From positions 1 through 53,117 of the forward strand of contig QJZC01000067.1 of assembly GCA_003247575.1 (NCBI GenBank): 53,117 bases of DNA. Direction: 5' to 3'. Of the stretch, positions 42,401 to 50,739 are shown piece after piece (position 1 is the stretch's first letter; every line of letters begins with the position of its first letter). The translations under genes were made by a program, and so were the position numbers. Origin of the DNA: Pseudomonadota bacterium (GTDB lineage: Bacteria > Myxococcota_A > UBA9160 > SZUA-336). The notes beneath the pieces are model-generated. The model saw only the letters and a list, made by a program, of their open reading frames with translations, made no database searches and had not been told where the DNA came from.

Positions 42401-45400
42401 ACCGGCACGGTGGTGGGGGATCGTACCGAGCTCGTAGCCCTGACGGAGCTCTATCGTGATTCCGGAGCAACTCCGTCGAGCTGCACCCTGGGATCAGTCA
42501 AGTCGCAGATTGGGCACACGAAGTGCGCCGCAGGACTCGCCGGTTTGATCAAGGCGACCTTTTCGCTCTACACCGGCGTCCGCACCCCGACCGCGAACCT
42601 GAAGCAGCCGAATCCCTATTACGACGCACAGACGAGCCCGTTTCACTTCTCGGATGTGACCCGCCCGTGGCTCTCGGAACAGCGGCATGCAGCGGTCAGT
42701 GCGTTCGGTTTCGGCGGTAGCAACTTCCACGCCGTACTGTCCGCGTATACCGGTGCAGACAGTCCAAAGCGGGGCCTCCGCGTCTGGCCGGTCGAGCTGG
42801 TCCTCCTGCGCGCCAACGAGACCGAGGGCTTGAATCGCGAGCTCGCGCACGTCACGTCACTGCTCGATGCGAACGATCGAGCCGGTCGTCCCTGGCAGCT
42901 CCGCGACGTCGCCTACACCATGGCAAGCCGGTCGGAGGAGACGGTGCGAGCCGCAATCGTCGCCTCGAGTCTCGACGAGCTGCGCGCGCGCATCAGCGAG
43001 CTCCACGCCGGCGAGCCGACGCGGGGCGTCTATGTACACTCGGAAGAACGGGGCCTCGGTCCAGGCCAAGTGGCATTCGTCTACCCGGGGCAGGGAAGCC
43101 AGCGGGTCGGCATGCTCTCCGACCTCTATGCAGCCTTCCCCCACCTGCGGGAGCTCCTCGCGCTGGGGGCCGAGTACGTCGACCGCATCTTCCCACCGAC
43201 AGCGTTCTCTCAGGAGGAGCGCGGCCAGCAGCAGCGAGCCGTAACGGATACTCGAGTCGCCCAGCCCGCCTTGGGAATCGCCGACCTGAGCGTGCATCGA
43301 CTGCTGTCGGAGTTCGGCGTCGTGCCCGATGTGGTCGCCGGTCACAGCTACGGAGAGCTCGTCGCGCTGTGCGCCGCAGGCAGTTTCGACGAACGCGACC
43401 TGCTGATGCTCAGTGAGGCGCGCGCACACGCGATCCTGGAGGCCGCCGGGGACGACCCAGGCTCGATGGCAGCGGTGCAGGCTCCCGCCGGCGAAGTCGA
43501 GCGGGCGCTCGAAGGGCTCGCGGACATCGTGCTGGCCAACGACAACGCACCGCGCCAGATCGTGATCTCGGGCAGTCAGAGCGCGATCGAGCAAGCTCTC
43601 GTGCGCCTCTCCGAAGCGGGTATTGCAGCGCGACGCATTCCGGTCGCGTGCGCGTTCCATAGCCCGATCGTCGCGGGTGCTGCAGAGACCTTGGCGAAAC
43701 GGCTCGCCGAAATCTCGCTGCAGTCACCGACGATTCCGGTTTGGTCGAACTCCACGGGCCGGACGTACCCCTCGGATCCCGATGCTCTGTCCGAGCTCTT
43801 GGCCCAGCAGGTCGCGCGTCCCGTTCGCTTCCGCGAGCAGATCGAGAACATGTACCAGTCCGGCGCCCGCGTCTTCATCGAAGCCGGCCCCGGCCGCGTG
43901 CTCTCGGGCCTGGTCGGGAAGATCCTGCATGATCGTCCGCACGTATCCATACCCTGCGACGTGCCGGGCGAGTCCTCGCTCGAGTCGTTCCTGAACGCGC
44001 TCGGCGAGCTCGCCACTCTGGGTCTGCGGATCTCCGTATCCGCACTCTTCAGAGAACGCGGAGCTCGCAGAATCGACGAGGCGACGATCGCCAAGACGCG
44101 GCCGCACTATCGGATCAACGGGTACACCGTACGCGAAGCGACCGGTTCGGTCGTCGAGGGAGCTTTGATGCCGGTAACTACCATCCCACCTGTAAACCTC
44201 GCTGCCCGGACGGCGAGCTCGGACGAACGAGACACCGCGGTCCAGACCTATCTCCGCGGAATGCGAGAGCTGGTGGCGGCGCAGCGCGACGTGATGCTCG
44301 GCTATCTGGGTGCGTCCGCATCGCCCGCGACGATGATCGACCTGGCACCGATCGCTCCGGCTCGACCGGCCGAGCTCTCGAGCGAGGCCCGAACGAGGTC
44401 CGTCGAAACACCCCCCAGTGACTCCGGACAGAGCCTCGCTGCGAGCACTCCGGAACCGGCCGCACCGCTGCGCGGAGAAGCCTTGATGCAGGCCGTGCTC
44501 GAGATCGTGAGCGAGCGAACCGGGTATCCGACCGAGATGCTCGAGCCCGATCTCGATCTCGAAGCCGACCTGAGCATCGACTCGATCAAGCGCATGGAGA
44601 TCCTGGCCGAACTCGCCGAGCGGATCGACCTGCCCGGTGGGGACGGCGGTGAACTCGACGAGTCGGTCGTGGAAGAGCTCGCGCGACTCAAGACGCTGCG
44701 CGAGGTCGTCGATTGGATCGACTCGAGCTCCGATGCGAGGACCGACGCCGACGAGGCGAGCGCCGAAGCGCAGCAACCCGCAGAGCGGGGGCCCGATGCC
44801 AAGGAGCACGCCGTGCACGACGCGGTGGCCGCGGCACTCTCCTCGGAGGCTTCATCCGACGTTCCCGAGCGTACACGTCGATATCGTTACGAGTGCGTGC
44901 CGCTCGATCACGACTCGATCGAGGCCGCAGCACCGATCCCTCCCGACGCCCTAGAGGGGCGCACGGTGCGGATCCTTGGCGGTCCGACAGACCTGCACAA
45001 GCAGCTCGAGCGACAGATCGAAGCGAGCGGCGGCCGCATCGCGTCGAAGCGACCTGGCACTCCCCCGGTGCAGGGCGAAATCTGGCTGCACCTGGGCCCT
45101 CTGAGCCAAGACCCGAATACCGGCATCGCGAGACTCTTCGCCGAGCTTCAGCAACGCGCGGTTCCCTGCATTTCCCAGTTGCTCGTCGCTACCGGCCTGG
45201 GAGGTCGTCTCGGCATCGAGAGCCCGCTTCCCGTGCGAGAGGACAACGTGCACGCAGCGGCGGGCGTGCGTGGCCTGCTTCGCACCTTCGCGCGCGAGTT
45301 TCCCGAGATTCATACGCGGGCAGTCGATGTCGATCCGAGTCAGGCGCCCGACAGCATCGCCGAGATCCTCGTACGCGAGCTCGTGGCGACGGACGGCTTC

Positions 45401-46405
45401 GTCGATGTCGGCTACGTCGACGGCGTTCGACACACATTGCAGCTGGCTGCCGAGGAGCTCGATCCGGCGCAGCGGCATCAGCTGGAGCTCGATCGAGAGT
45501 CCGTGCTACTGGTGACCGGTGGCGCCCGAGGAATCGGAGCTCGCTCCGCGCTCGCGCTGGCCCGAGCATCGGGCTGTCACATCGAGCTCGTTGGACGCAC
45601 ACCCCTTCCGACGGCTCCAGAGCCCGGCGTCTACGCAGACGCACCGGACGCGCAGAGCCTGCGCCGCGCCATCATCGATCACACTGGGCTGCGCAAGCCC
45701 GCCGAGGTCGAAGCCCTCACCACGCGAATCCTGGCGGAGCGCGAGATCCGAGCGAACCTCGCCGCGCTGGAACAGGTCGCCTCGAGTGTGACCTATCACG
45801 CGACCGACGTGAGCGATGCGAGCGCATTCGTCAAGACACTGCGCGAGATCTATCGGCGCCGTGAGCGGATCGATGGAGTCGTGCATGCCGCGGGCATCCT
45901 CGAAGACAAGCTCATCCGCGACAAGACGCCCGACTCGTTCCGCCGCGTATTCGACACGAAGGCCTCCTCGTTCAAGCACCTGATGCAGGAGCTCGCTCCG
46001 GGCGTCCGCTTCGTCGTGAGCTTCGGGAGCGTTGCCGGCGCATTCGGCAACCGGGGCCAGGTGGACTACGCGGCCGCCAACGAAGCCCTCGCTCTCTACT
46101 CGCGCTTGCTCGCAGCGAAGCTCGGTGCGCGCGTGGTCACGCTCGCGTGGGGTCCCTGGGGTGGTGGCGGCATGGTGACACCCGAGCTCGAGCGCGAATA
46201 CGCGCGTCGGGGCATCGGCCTGATCGATCCCGAGGATGGCGTTCGCTGTCTGGTAGACGAGCTGCGCTTCGGCTCGACGGACGCAATCGAGGTCATTCTG
46301 ATGCGCTCGGAGCCAGCTGAATGGACAGTGCCGACGACCCGAGACGATCTCGCAGCAGCTGCGCCCACCAATGCGAAGGGAGCAGCACGCGGGGACGCGC
46401 GCTGA
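39422..46405 (+). CDS. Multidomain Pfa-like lipid/polyketide synthase (NMO-NMO-KS-AT-ACP-KR)
   Basis: 2327 residues; ATG at 39422 four bases after GGAGG. Residues 1-240 form a nitronate-monooxygenase-like TIM barrel with GGIGLHTAAAAIAGGAAGV; the usual catalytic His position is Arg144 (ESGGRVG). About 310-620 is a second such barrel (AQGPMTRVSD) with His451 intact (ECGGHVG). This fold is that of PfaD-type enoyl reductases. The KS (about 664-1110) has Cys857 (VDAACATS), His992 (EAHGTGT) and His1032 (GHTKCAAG). The AT (about 1215-1520) has Ser1309 (GHSYGE) and His1413 (AFHS). One ACP (about 1685-1770) has the Pfa-style LSIDS1721IKR. The KR (about 2020-2310) has TGGARGIG, Ser2203, Tyr2216 and Asn2220. 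There is no dehydratase or thioesterase domain. Its closest functional analogues are PUFA and 'secondary lipid' synthases; the product is unknown. Confidence 0.9.
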   Translation: MSVMECVKVVGVTPFEQPNADLVIALLRAGAFGFLDLGRDPVRFEQSLARVACRSDKPFGVRVPLAPYRENVSALETLGLPEQVTTVLLASPVQLTDAPLCRALGLESGQRSAWVEVTSLAEAEIALAAGAQALVAKGAESGGRVGDSTCFVLLQQLVASTVRPVYAQGGIGLHTAAAAIAGGAAGVVLDAQLACVQEAAAGLPSEIRTAVGAMDGSETVLLGGHRVYTRPDLPVSRETEVSSERAARRLGGMDLRHDWLPVGQEGAFARPLADRFVTAGGVVVALRSQVEASLASARRLDPLRPGSPFAMAHGLAYPIAQGPMTRVSDRADFAEAVGEAGGLPFLALALMKGPEVRQLLDETVARLGDRAWGVGILGFVPAEVRDAQLEEVRRVRPPFALIAGGRPSQARTLEQDGIPTYLHVPSSGLLRSFLKDGARRFVFEGRECGGHVGPRSSFALWEAQIQELLRHGDLSDVFVLFAGGIHDARSAAMVAALSGAIVERGARVGVLMGSAYILTHEAVACGAVQPLFQQEVCAADHTVLLETSPGHAIRVLDSPYIEQFYACKREMAAAGSGVHEIWAALEDLNLGRLRIASKGVRRDGDRLCEVDRDVQLRDGMFMIGQVATMRSSSLSIAALHECVSAEGSAFLRDDTPQTEPETHAQPLDIAIVGIAGCFPDAEDVDAFWANVVYGRDAIREVPEERWNIQDYYDPDATGKRAGSKSLSKWGGFLPEIPFDALAYGIPPRSLASIDPVQLLSLEMARRALSDAGYAEREFDRSRTAVIFGAESGTDLMGAYGLRALFPQFLGELPEELDAHIPSLTEDSFPGVLTNVIAGRIANRLDLGGANFTVDAACATSMAALDQSCKELRSGSCDMVLCGAADLHNGINDYLLFSSVHALSPRGRCHTFDRDADGISLGEGIACVVLKRLEDAERDGDRIYAVLRGSGASSDGRCMGLTAPRPEGQRLALARAYAQSGVSPADVGLVEAHGTGTVVGDRTELVALTELYRDSGATPSSCTLGSVKSQIGHTKCAAGLAGLIKATFSLYTGVRTPTANLKQPNPYYDAQTSPFHFSDVTRPWLSEQRHAAVSAFGFGGSNFHAVLSAYTGADSPKRGLRVWPVELVLLRANETEGLNRELAHVTSLLDANDRAGRPWQLRDVAYTMASRSEETVRAAIVASSLDELRARISELHAGEPTRGVYVHSEERGLGPGQVAFVYPGQGSQRVGMLSDLYAAFPHLRELLALGAEYVDRIFPPTAFSQEERGQQQRAVTDTRVAQPALGIADLSVHRLLSEFGVVPDVVAGHSYGELVALCAAGSFDERDLLMLSEARAHAILEAAGDDPGSMAAVQAPAGEVERALEGLADIVLANDNAPRQIVISGSQSAIEQALVRLSEAGIAARRIPVACAFHSPIVAGAAETLAKRLAEISLQSPTIPVWSNSTGRTYPSDPDALSELLAQQVARPVRFREQIENMYQSGARVFIEAGPGRVLSGLVGKILHDRPHVSIPCDVPGESSLESFLNALGELATLGLRISVSALFRERGARRIDEATIAKTRPHYRINGYTVREATGSVVEGALMPVTTIPPVNLAARTASSDERDTAVQTYLRGMRELVAAQRDVMLGYLGASASPATMIDLAPIAPARPAELSSEARTRSVETPPSDSGQSLAASTPEPAAPLRGEALMQAVLEIVSERTGYPTEMLEPDLDLEADLSIDSIKRMEILAELAERIDLPGGDGGELDESVVEELARLKTLREVVDWIDSSSDARTDADEASAEAQQPAERGPDAKEHAVHDAVAAALSSEASSDVPERTRRYRYECVPLDHDSIEAAAPIPPDALEGRTVRILGGPTDLHKQLERQIEASGGRIASKRPGTPPVQGEIWLHLGPLSQDPNTGIARLFAELQQRAVPCISQLLVATGLGGRLGIESPLPVREDNVHAAAGVRGLLRTFAREFPEIHTRAVDVDPSQAPDSIAEILVRELVATDGFVDVGYVDGVRHTLQLAAEELDPAQRHQLELDRESVLLVTGGARGIGARSALALARASGCHIELVGRTPLPTAPEPGVYADAPDAQSLRRAIIDHTGLRKPAEVEALTTRILAEREIRANLAALEQVASSVTYHATDVSDASAFVKTLREIYRRRERIDGVVHAAGILEDKLIRDKTPDSFRRVFDTKASSFKHLMQELAPGVRFVVSFGSVAGAFGNRGQVDYAAANEALALYSRLLAAKLGARVVTLAWGPWGGGGMVTPELEREYARRGIGLIDPEDGVRCLVDELRFGSTDAIEVILMRSEPAEWTVPTTRDDLAAAAPTNAKGAARGDAR

Positions 46406-46563
46406 TGCGACGGAGCTGCGCTCTGCCATGAGGCTCGCAAGGCTCCGAATCTGCTTTACGCCCAACCACCTCTGGTCGAGGGGTTCAGAGCACAAACGAA
46501 ACAGTTCATGCCCCGGCAGCTCGGCCGGGCAAGCAAGCTCAACGAGGAAGGAAGGAGACTCCA

Positions 46564-46878
46564 TTGTCAGTCGGGGTATCGATACCAGAAGCCGAGACAA
46601 GCGCAGACCGAATCCAGAGCGTCCTCGAGACCGTGCGTACGGTCTTGATGGACGTGATCGGTGAGGACTACCTCACAGATGTCGAGATCACGCTGGATAC
46701 GACGTTCGAGTCGGACGTGGAGATCGAGAGCGTGGAGTTCGTCGCACTGGCCGAAGGGCTCCAGGAGCGGTATCCCGAGGTCGACTTCGTGACCTGGGTC
46801 GCCGACATGGAAGTGCACGAGCTCATGAACCTGCGCGTAGGCCAGCTGGTCGAGTTCATCGCACGATGTCTTGGGTAA
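46564..46878 (+). CDS. Free-standing acyl carrier protein
   Basis: 104 residues from a TTG start preceded by AAGGAG at a good distance. The fold is four-helix ACP-like, with the carrier motif ESDVEIES56VEFVAL: Ser56 is the predicted phosphopantetheine site, but the preceding residue is Glu instead of the usual Asp of DSL. It is strongly acidic, as ACPs are. The extra N-terminal 14 residues may be a tail. It overlaps the next gene by 13 bases and follows the synthase by 158. It may serve as shuttle to the downstream acyltransferase or as donor to the synthase. Confidence 0.82.
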   Translation: MSVGVSIPEAETSADRIQSVLETVRTVLMDVIGEDYLTDVEITLDTTFESDVEIESVEFVALAEGLQERYPEVDFVTWVADMEVHELMNLRVGQLVEFIARCLG

Positions 46879-47654
46879 ACGCCAACGGTCTGCGCTTTCA
46901 CGTGCAGCAGCTGGGTAGTACAGGCGACAAGACCGTCATCTTTCTGCACGGGCTCGTGATGGACAACATGTCCAGCTGGTACTACACGGTGGCGAATGCC
47001 GTCGCGCGCAATGAGCGGGTCGTGCTCTACGATCTGCGGGGACACGGCCTCTCCGAACGCCCTCGATCCGGCTACACGGTCGAAGACAGCGTCGAAGATC
47101 TTCGTTGTCTCCTCGACGCGCTAGAGATCGATCAGCCGGTCTATCTCGCAGGCAATAGCTACGGTGGCCTGGTGTCGCTGGCCTTCACTCGCAAGTTCCC
47201 CGAACGGGTCGCGGGGCTGATCCTCGTCGAAGCGCACTTTCCCGTCGAAGGCTGGGGCGAAAAGGTCGCTGGCACCCTCGAGGTCGGAGGCGTCTGGATC
47301 GACAAGCCGACGATCATTGCGTGGCGGGAGGAGAACGACCAGCGCCACCATCGGCGTCGCTTCGCCGCCGCCGAGGACTTCATCATGAAGACATCGCTGA
47401 TCTCGGACCTGCGAAACGTTCCGCCTTACGACGAGTCCGATCTGTGTACGATCACGTGCCCGGCGCTCGCGATCTACGGCGAACACTCGGACGTCATAGA
47501 GCGTGGCCAAGAGCTCGCGAGCTGGCTTCCCAATTGCCGGCTCGAGATTCTCCCGGATGCCGCTCACTCGATCCTGATGGATCGAAGCAAGGAAGTTCGC
47601 GCATACCTTCTCGAGTGGTTGGCCAAACAGCCACAGCCCGAGACCGGAGGCTGA
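46866..47654 (+). CDS. Alpha/beta hydrolase (thioesterase-like candidate)
   Basis: 262 residues, starting inside the ACP gene (13-base overlap), so translation is coupled. Motifs: FLHGLVMDNMSSW (oxyanion), YDLRGHGLSERP, the elbow G-N-S98-Y-G-G, acidic residue in YGEHSDVIE and His in PDAAHSILMD. The cap is short. Its place between the ACP and the glycosyltransferase makes a chain-releasing thioesterase or ester-forming hydrolase plausible, but sequence alone only supports a generic hydrolase of the fold. It has no signal peptide. Confidence 0.87.
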   Translation: MSWVNANGLRFHVQQLGSTGDKTVIFLHGLVMDNMSSWYYTVANAVARNERVVLYDLRGHGLSERPRSGYTVEDSVEDLRCLLDALEIDQPVYLAGNSYGGLVSLAFTRKFPERVAGLILVEAHFPVEGWGEKVAGTLEVGGVWIDKPTIIAWREENDQRHHRRRFAAAEDFIMKTSLISDLRNVPPYDESDLCTITCPALAIYGEHSDVIERGQELASWLPNCRLEILPDAAHSILMDRSKEVRAYLLEWLAKQPQPETGG

Positions 47655-47657
47655 GTC

Positions 47658-48824
47658 ATGGGCCGTTTTCTCTTCGTCGTTCCTCCGCTGCATGGCCACA
47701 TCAACCCGACGATCTCGTTGGGGCAGGCTCTGCGGGATCGCGGACACTGCGTAGCGTGGGCGGGCTATCCCGATCCAGCCCTGTCGTTGCTCCCGAACGA
47801 AGCAGACCTGCTCCCCGTTTTCGAGGCGCTTCCATCCGACATCACGCAGGACCTCGAGGGGAAGTCTCGTGGTCTGCGCGGCGCCGCCGCCCTGCACTTC
47901 CTCTGGGAGAATTTCCAGCTCCCGCTCGCACGTGCGATGGTGCCCGGTGTGGAGCGTGCGGTAGACCTGTTCAAGCCTGATGTGCTGGTGGTAGACCAGC
48001 AGGCCTTGGCGGGCGCGGTCGTCGGTCGGCGCCTTGGGCTGCGCTGGGCCACCTCAGCGACAACGACTGCAGAGATGACAAAACCGTTCTCTCGTCTGCC
48101 GAAGATTCGCGAATGGATCGAGACTTCGCTCAAGCAACTCCAGCACGAGTTCGACGTTCCTGCCGAGTCCATGGAGAAGGGAGATCTGCGCTTCTCGGAA
48201 CAGCTGGTGCTGGTCTTCAGCACTCCCGAACTGGTCGGCTGGACTCGGTTCCCTGCGGAGTACGCCTTCGTGGGACCCTCGATGCGGAGCCGGGCGCAGC
48301 GCGAGCCCTTCCCGTGGGATTGGTTGGACGATCGACCGCGGATCCTGATCTCGCTCGGCACCCTAAACGCGGAAATCGGGAGTCGCTTCTTCTCAGCGGT
48401 CCTCGAGGCATTCAAGGAGCCGGACCGGCAGGTGATTCTGGTCGCTCCGCCAGAGCTCGTCGGGCCGACTCCCGAGCACATCCTCGTGCGTCCCCGGGTA
48501 CCGCAGCTGGCACTGCTCCAGCGAGTCGACGCGGTCGTCTGCCACGGCGGCCACAACACGGTCTGTGAGACCCTCGCGCGCGGCCTTCCGCTGGTCGTGT
48601 GCCCGATCCGAGACGACCAGCCCGTCATCGCGGGCCAGGTGGCGAATGCGGGAGCGGGCGTGCGCGTACGCTTCGGCCGAGTTCGCTCGCAGGCACTCAA
48701 GACGGCGGTCGACGAAGTGCTGATTAACCCTGCGTTCCGTATGGCGGCGGAGCACATCGGAGCTTCCTTCCGCAAGGCGGGCGGCGAACTGCAAGCAGCA
48801 CGGCGGCTGGAAGCCTTGCTTTGA
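47658..48824 (+). CDS. GT1-family glycosyltransferase (MGT/UGT type)
   Basis: 388 residues of GT-B fold. The acceptor side begins FLFVVPPLHGHINPTISLGQALRDRGH. The nucleotide-sugar signature at the C-terminus is VVCHGGHNTVCETLARGLPLVVCPIRDDQPVIAGQV, with the typical HGG and the P-x6-DQ pattern. GT1 enzymes transfer sugars from UDP- or dTDP-sugars to small lipophilic acceptors such as macrolides, sterols, carotenoids and rhamnolipid precursors. It starts three bases after the hydrolase stop and its TGA overlaps the next TTG. It presumably glycosylates the synthase product. Confidence 0.9.
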   Translation: MGRFLFVVPPLHGHINPTISLGQALRDRGHCVAWAGYPDPALSLLPNEADLLPVFEALPSDITQDLEGKSRGLRGAAALHFLWENFQLPLARAMVPGVERAVDLFKPDVLVVDQQALAGAVVGRRLGLRWATSATTTAEMTKPFSRLPKIREWIETSLKQLQHEFDVPAESMEKGDLRFSEQLVLVFSTPELVGWTRFPAEYAFVGPSMRSRAQREPFPWDWLDDRPRILISLGTLNAEIGSRFFSAVLEAFKEPDRQVILVAPPELVGPTPEHILVRPRVPQLALLQRVDAVVCHGGHNTVCETLARGLPLVVCPIRDDQPVIAGQVANAGAGVRVRFGRVRSQALKTAVDEVLINPAFRMAAEHIGASFRKAGGELQAARRLEALL

Positions 48825-50728
48825 CTTGGATCTGGATCCTGACGGTCGCCGGAGTCCTGCTGAACGGCTTCCGCACGCGGGCGCGTGCACAGGCTCTCCA
48901 ACGGATTCCAGAGATCGTCCGAGATCCAGCCATCCTCGCGTTGGGAACGGCTTCGACTCGTCCGCGCTCCGAAGACAGCACCCCCTACGAGGTCCTGGTC
49001 GCTCGCGGAGTCGCAATTTCCCCCGAGCTTCGCGCGCGAGCGATCGAATACGCCAGCGCCCGCAGTCTCGGGGTCATCGACCTCGTCCCCGAGGATCTAC
49101 CCGTCGAGCGCGCCCTACTCCTCGTCCGCTCCTGCGACATCGCGGATTACTCTCGCTCCCGTCTGGCCCCTGGTCGCGGCGCCGGCCACGCGATGCTGGT
49201 CCGGCGTGATGTCCTCGAACGGTCCCGCCTCGCGCTGGATCCATCGAGTGAACTCGAGCCCGACGTCGTGGCGCGCGCAACGATTCAGCTCAAGTACTAC
49301 GCGGGCACCGGAGCGGAGCTGGCTGTTCTTCCCGGCTTGCGCGCACTTCCCTCGGAAGCGCGCGACTCGATGCGCTTCTGGAGCGCTCTGGTAGGGGAGT
49401 CGACGAGCTTGGTCATCGGCCTACAGACGGCCGAGCTGCTGCTCTTCCTGGCCGGGCTCTGGCTCGCGCCCGCTTGGGCTTTTGCGGCAATCGTGCTCTT
49501 CCAGCTGCAGCCCCAGCTGGTCTTCACCGGAGCGAACCTGCGACCGCGCGATCTCGGTACGCAGTTCGCCGCGAGAACCGCTCTGTGGGCCCAACATCTC
49601 CTCCGCTTTGCGCGCGCAGCGCGTCCGGATCCGAGTTCCCGGGATCGCGCGGCGCGGGAGCGGCTGCAAAGGGAAGCGGAGAGCCGCAAGGAGTACTCCG
49701 CATGGATTGCGGACGGGCTCTCGGCCTTTTTCGAGCCCGCCCGATCGGACTGCCCCTGGTGTGGATCGAAGAGCCTGAACGAGCGACTGGTCACCAAGGA
49801 CTTCTTTCATCACAAGCCAGGACACTTCCGCCTCGACCGCTGCTCGGACTGCGGCCACGTCTTCCAGAATCCTCGACTCTCGCTGGAGGGTCTCGAGTTC
49901 TACTACAAGGACTTCTATGGCGGCGCCTGGGAAGGCCCGCTCGAACTTGCCGCCCAATCCGGTGCGGAGCTATTCAAGCGGCGCGCCGAAACCCTCGAGG
50001 GGATCCACGAACCGGAGCGCTGGCTGGACGTCGGAACGGGCCAGGCACACTTCTGCGTAATGGCCTCCGAAGTATGGCCCCACTGCCGCTTCGACGGTCT
50101 CGACATGACACAAGGCGTAGAAGAGGCGGAACGTCGCGGCTGGATCAGCGAGGCGTATCGGCAGATGTTTCCAGATGTCGCTCACAAGCTTCGCGCCCGC
50201 TACGACGTCGTGAGCATGCACCACTATCTGGAGCACACACTCGATCCGAAGGCCGAGCTGGATGCGGCTGCACTGGTGCTCGAGCCCGGCGGAATCCTAC
50301 AGATCGAAGTGCCCGATCCGGACTACCCGCTCGCGCGGCTGTTCGGCAGGCGCTGGGCATCGTGGTTCCAGCCACAGCATCTGCACTTCGTGCCTCTCGA
50401 CAACCTGCGCACAGCCCTCGAGGAGCGAAGCTTCGAGATCGTATGTGAGTTCCGCGCCAGCGCGAATCTGTCCTCGGATATCGCGTTCTGGCTCTACACG
50501 GTGCTCGAGAGTCTGGCACCGCCAGCGGGAATGCCCTGGCAGCCCCCTCGCACCACTCTGCGCACCCTGTGGCGAGCCACCGTGCTGACCACGCTCGGAC
50601 CCCTGTTCGTATTCGCGTTCGCCGCCGATGCGCTGCTCGATGCGGGCGTGAGGCGCTGGTCTTCGCGCTCGAATACCTACAGGGTCGTCGCTCGCAAGCG
50701 GGCGGACGCGCGCCCCGGCATGGCATAG
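48821..50728 (+). CDS. Membrane-associated zinc-ribbon SAM methyltransferase with novel N-terminal domain
   Basis: 635 residues from a TTG that overlaps the previous stop (TTGA). Residues 1-18 are hydrophobic; 20-195 form an unrecognised domain; about 196-236 hold two close membrane helices (SLVIGLQTAELLLFLAGLW, WAFAAIVLFQLQPQLVF). A zinc ribbon follows (CPWC at 311-314, CSDC at 341-344, then GHVFQNPRLS). A class I methyltransferase (about 385-560) has motif I W-L-D-V-G-T-G-Q and a conserved SMHHYLEHTLDP. A C-terminal hydrophobic segment (LTTLGPLFVFAFAADALL) could be another membrane helix. The C-terminal half resembles methyltransferases that modify sugars or carrier-bound chains. The N-terminal 290 residues have no family I can name and may themselves be catalytic. 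Confidence 0.78.
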   Translation: MTWIWILTVAGVLLNGFRTRARAQALQRIPEIVRDPAILALGTASTRPRSEDSTPYEVLVARGVAISPELRARAIEYASARSLGVIDLVPEDLPVERALLLVRSCDIADYSRSRLAPGRGAGHAMLVRRDVLERSRLALDPSSELEPDVVARATIQLKYYAGTGAELAVLPGLRALPSEARDSMRFWSALVGESTSLVIGLQTAELLLFLAGLWLAPAWAFAAIVLFQLQPQLVFTGANLRPRDLGTQFAARTALWAQHLLRFARAARPDPSSRDRAARERLQREAESRKEYSAWIADGLSAFFEPARSDCPWCGSKSLNERLVTKDFFHHKPGHFRLDRCSDCGHVFQNPRLSLEGLEFYYKDFYGGAWEGPLELAAQSGAELFKRRAETLEGIHEPERWLDVGTGQAHFCVMASEVWPHCRFDGLDMTQGVEEAERRGWISEAYRQMFPDVAHKLRARYDVVSMHHYLEHTLDPKAELDAAALVLEPGGILQIEVPDPDYPLARLFGRRWASWFQPQHLHFVPLDNLRTALEERSFEIVCEFRASANLSSDIAFWLYTVLESLAPPAGMPWQPPRTTLRTLWRATVLTTLGPLFVFAFAADALLDAGVRRWSSRSNTYRVVARKRADARPGMA

Positions 50729-50739
50729 GGGGTCATCCG

